From Aplysia californica (lineage: Eukaryota; Mollusca; Gastropoda; Aplysiida; Aplysiidae): a stretch of 64,000 nucleotides of DNA. This document shows, piece by piece, positions 37,201-40,200 of this stretch; the stretch's first letter is position 1; every line of letters starts with the position of its first letter. Position numbers and translations under genes: made by a program. The stretch spans positions 71,229 to 135,228 of the forward strand of contig NW_004798135.1 in NCBI RefSeq assembly GCF_000002075.1. Reading direction: 5' to 3'. The notes under the pieces were generated by a model that was not told the DNA's origin, searched no databases, and saw nothing but the letters and a program-made list of their open reading frames with translations.

Positions 37201-40200
37201 TCTTTAATTAATGCCTTTTCAGTTACAGTCAGCTCGCAAATCTTATTTGGTTGCTGCAGAGCACCAGAGGACTATCAAGTACCTGCAGGCTCTTGCCGCT
37301 GAGATGACAGTAATTTCTCATCAGTGGGTCTTGGAATCTGCAGCACAGGTAATTGAGTCCAAACATAAAGTCCTTGTTGCGTAATTTATATTTCCACGTA
37401 GTTGATTGTACTCTGGATTTTTCAACTAAATGGTAGCTTACTTTGCAGAGTTTATGGAATGTGCAGTAGCTATTGCCCCCAGTATAGGCAATGCTGTTCT
37501 GTCACATTAGGCTGTAGTATTTATGCTGTTTTGGTCTTTAACTTGTGTCCCATGATGATGGTGTGTGTGACTAGTGACCAGTTTTGCCCATATATACATT
37601 AAAATGATTTGATGCTCTGCACTCTGAAGCCTCCTTTGTAGTTAGTAGCTTATAGCACCTAACATATGTTGGCAAAGTCAGTTTTGAGCTAAAGGCTAAC
37701 AAAGGTGTAAAGTGAACACAAGTAAAAAATGTAGGTTCACCAGAAAAATCAAAGTTTAACTATTCCCAAATCATATTGTGAAAGGAATTCACTCATCTTT
37801 AATTGCCAGTTGTATAAAGGTTAGTTTATTTAAGAGGTGTATAGTATGTTAATCTGAAGGGAAAAAAACTGGCTCAAATAGACTTGTTTTTGGGTCAACA
37901 TTTGACACATAGTGGTTGGTTTTATTTCTACACAAACCCTATCAAGTTCATATGAACATTTTAAGCATTGTATACCCTATACCATAAATTTTTGTGTTCT
38001 TCAATGCAGTTGTTTACTTTCCAATTGTACTACTTAGGCATATCCAGGTCAGCATCAAGTTTGATCTAATATCCAACTTATTCACATCAGTTTCGATTTT
38101 CTATATATTTACATAACTTTAATGCTGTAAGGTACATTTATTGGGGTTCTTTTACAGACATTTATTGTAGGCCTACCGTTCATAAAGTACAGCAATAAAA
38201 GTAAATTGAGAGGGAATGACAGATGTCGTTATCTTTTTTTAGAAAAATAAAATCATTTAATTTTCAAGCTGTTTTTCTCAAAACTAATTTTTGCATCTCG
38301 TCTGATAAAACGTGCAATATCTAAAAAAAAAAAAAAAAATTAAAAATATGTGACTTTTTTTTTTATCCCTTTGATTCAGAATTCAAAAACCTATGAAACT
38401 ACCTCTTTCTCAGTTTTGAAAATTGACCCTTTTGTTGGGTACACACATACACTTGTCTTGTTAAAACAGCACTGTTTAAGAAGAGACAGGAAAAGGGAAT
38501 CAGAAGAATGGTGCATGTTCTAATTGTATAATTCTATTTCTAAGATGTATAAAATTCAAGTTTTTAAGTTATGAATTTACTCTTCAATTTCAACTGGATC
38601 TGTATAACTCCTACCAATCAATCAGTTGATCAAAGAATGCAATCTCAGAATTATTTTTTTCATGGATTTTTATATTTTATAAGTTTCAAAATCCTTTTCC
38701 TACCTAGAAGGCACCTCTAGTGAATGGGGCTACTTTTAGTCATGTTTAACTGAACCTATAAGACAAATGCATACCTGAGTCAAATTTGTGGAGTTGGGTT
38801 TTTTTTCTTTTGAGTTTCAGATTTGAAATATGCTGTACATAGTAGCCTCACTGCATATGCTTAAGAGTCTTACGTTTCAGACAGATACAATCATCTGTAC
38901 TTGTTTTTCTCTGATCTTACAGAATAGTCTTCAAGCTCTAACAGCTTACATTTTGCCAGCTGGAATAAGTGTGGAAAAGAAAAAATTGATAGAACGGTAA
39001 GTGCACTCTCAAAAAAGGCATGTCTGAAACTCTGTAAATTGTCAGTGTGTACCAGCCCATAGGACAGCTTGAGGGGAACTTCTGTCAACTACAGAACAAA
39101 AGTACTTACACCATTCATTACCATTATCTCACCCTCATATCTTTGACATCATATCTTCAGCAGTAACAGCCTAAGCATCATCCTGACATCGTAGTTTTTA
39201 CGAGGGCGCTGCAACCGCGGCTCGGCTGCGGAATTTTGATTTTCTGCAGAATTTTGAAAAATTTTGCAGCAGCATTATTATGCTTTCAGACGTAGAATTG
39301 CGAGGGGAAAAAATAGACTGAAGCGAGCTGACGACATTACAGTGATCTCCCTCGCACCGCAAGCCCGAAATTAGAGTGATCTTTTTTTTTTTTTGAAACA
39401 AAATTGATCTAGATCTAGATTCTTGTTTGTTTTAGTAAGATTTACGGAATTCGCAACTGCATAGGTCATATGAGCGCCAAAGGGCGGATGTCAACAGAAA
39501 GGTATAAACGGAGAATCAGGCTTACTCTGCTCACCTCTTTAGCCTCAACAGTGCAAAGTCTGCTTCGACTATCAAGGCACCCTGGAAATAGCAGTTCACA
39601 AGAGAGTGACAAACATATAAAAGAAGTAGAGAAAAAATGACGATAGTAAGGATGAGGAAAGAAAAAGCAGCAGTTCCCCCTATTCCCTATGTAATTCCGG
39701 CACAGTATGAGCATGACATTGATAAATCAGCCCATTTACAATTCTACTGGAAAAAAAATGTTAATATCCACCCTTTGGGACTGGCCTAAAAACACTTCAG
39801 TCAGTAGCACTGCCTTCTTTCTCTAGATTCTCTTGTGTATGCGCTAGTAGCGTAGCGGCTATTGTATAGGAGTACAGGCGAGACGGGGTTTGTCTTTCAG
39901 CAAAAATGGATAATTTTTTAAAGGAAAGAATGCGTCGAAAACAAATGGCGCTGAACGTCAGCTTCAGTATGTTACATTGTGTTTGGCAGAAAACTATTCT
40001 GTTGGTACGTTTGTAATGTGGTACTTGACCACACCCATAAATCGACAGTGGATGGGCATTTCTGTGTTTATGCCATCTTCACCCGCGGCTTTTCCTTCCG
40101 GAGTGTTTCTAACTCTAATTACGAGCTCTACTTCTGTCTTTAGAATGTTGGGACCATTGTTGTTGCTTGGCTGTGGCAGGGGGTGGTCTTTTATCTTCAA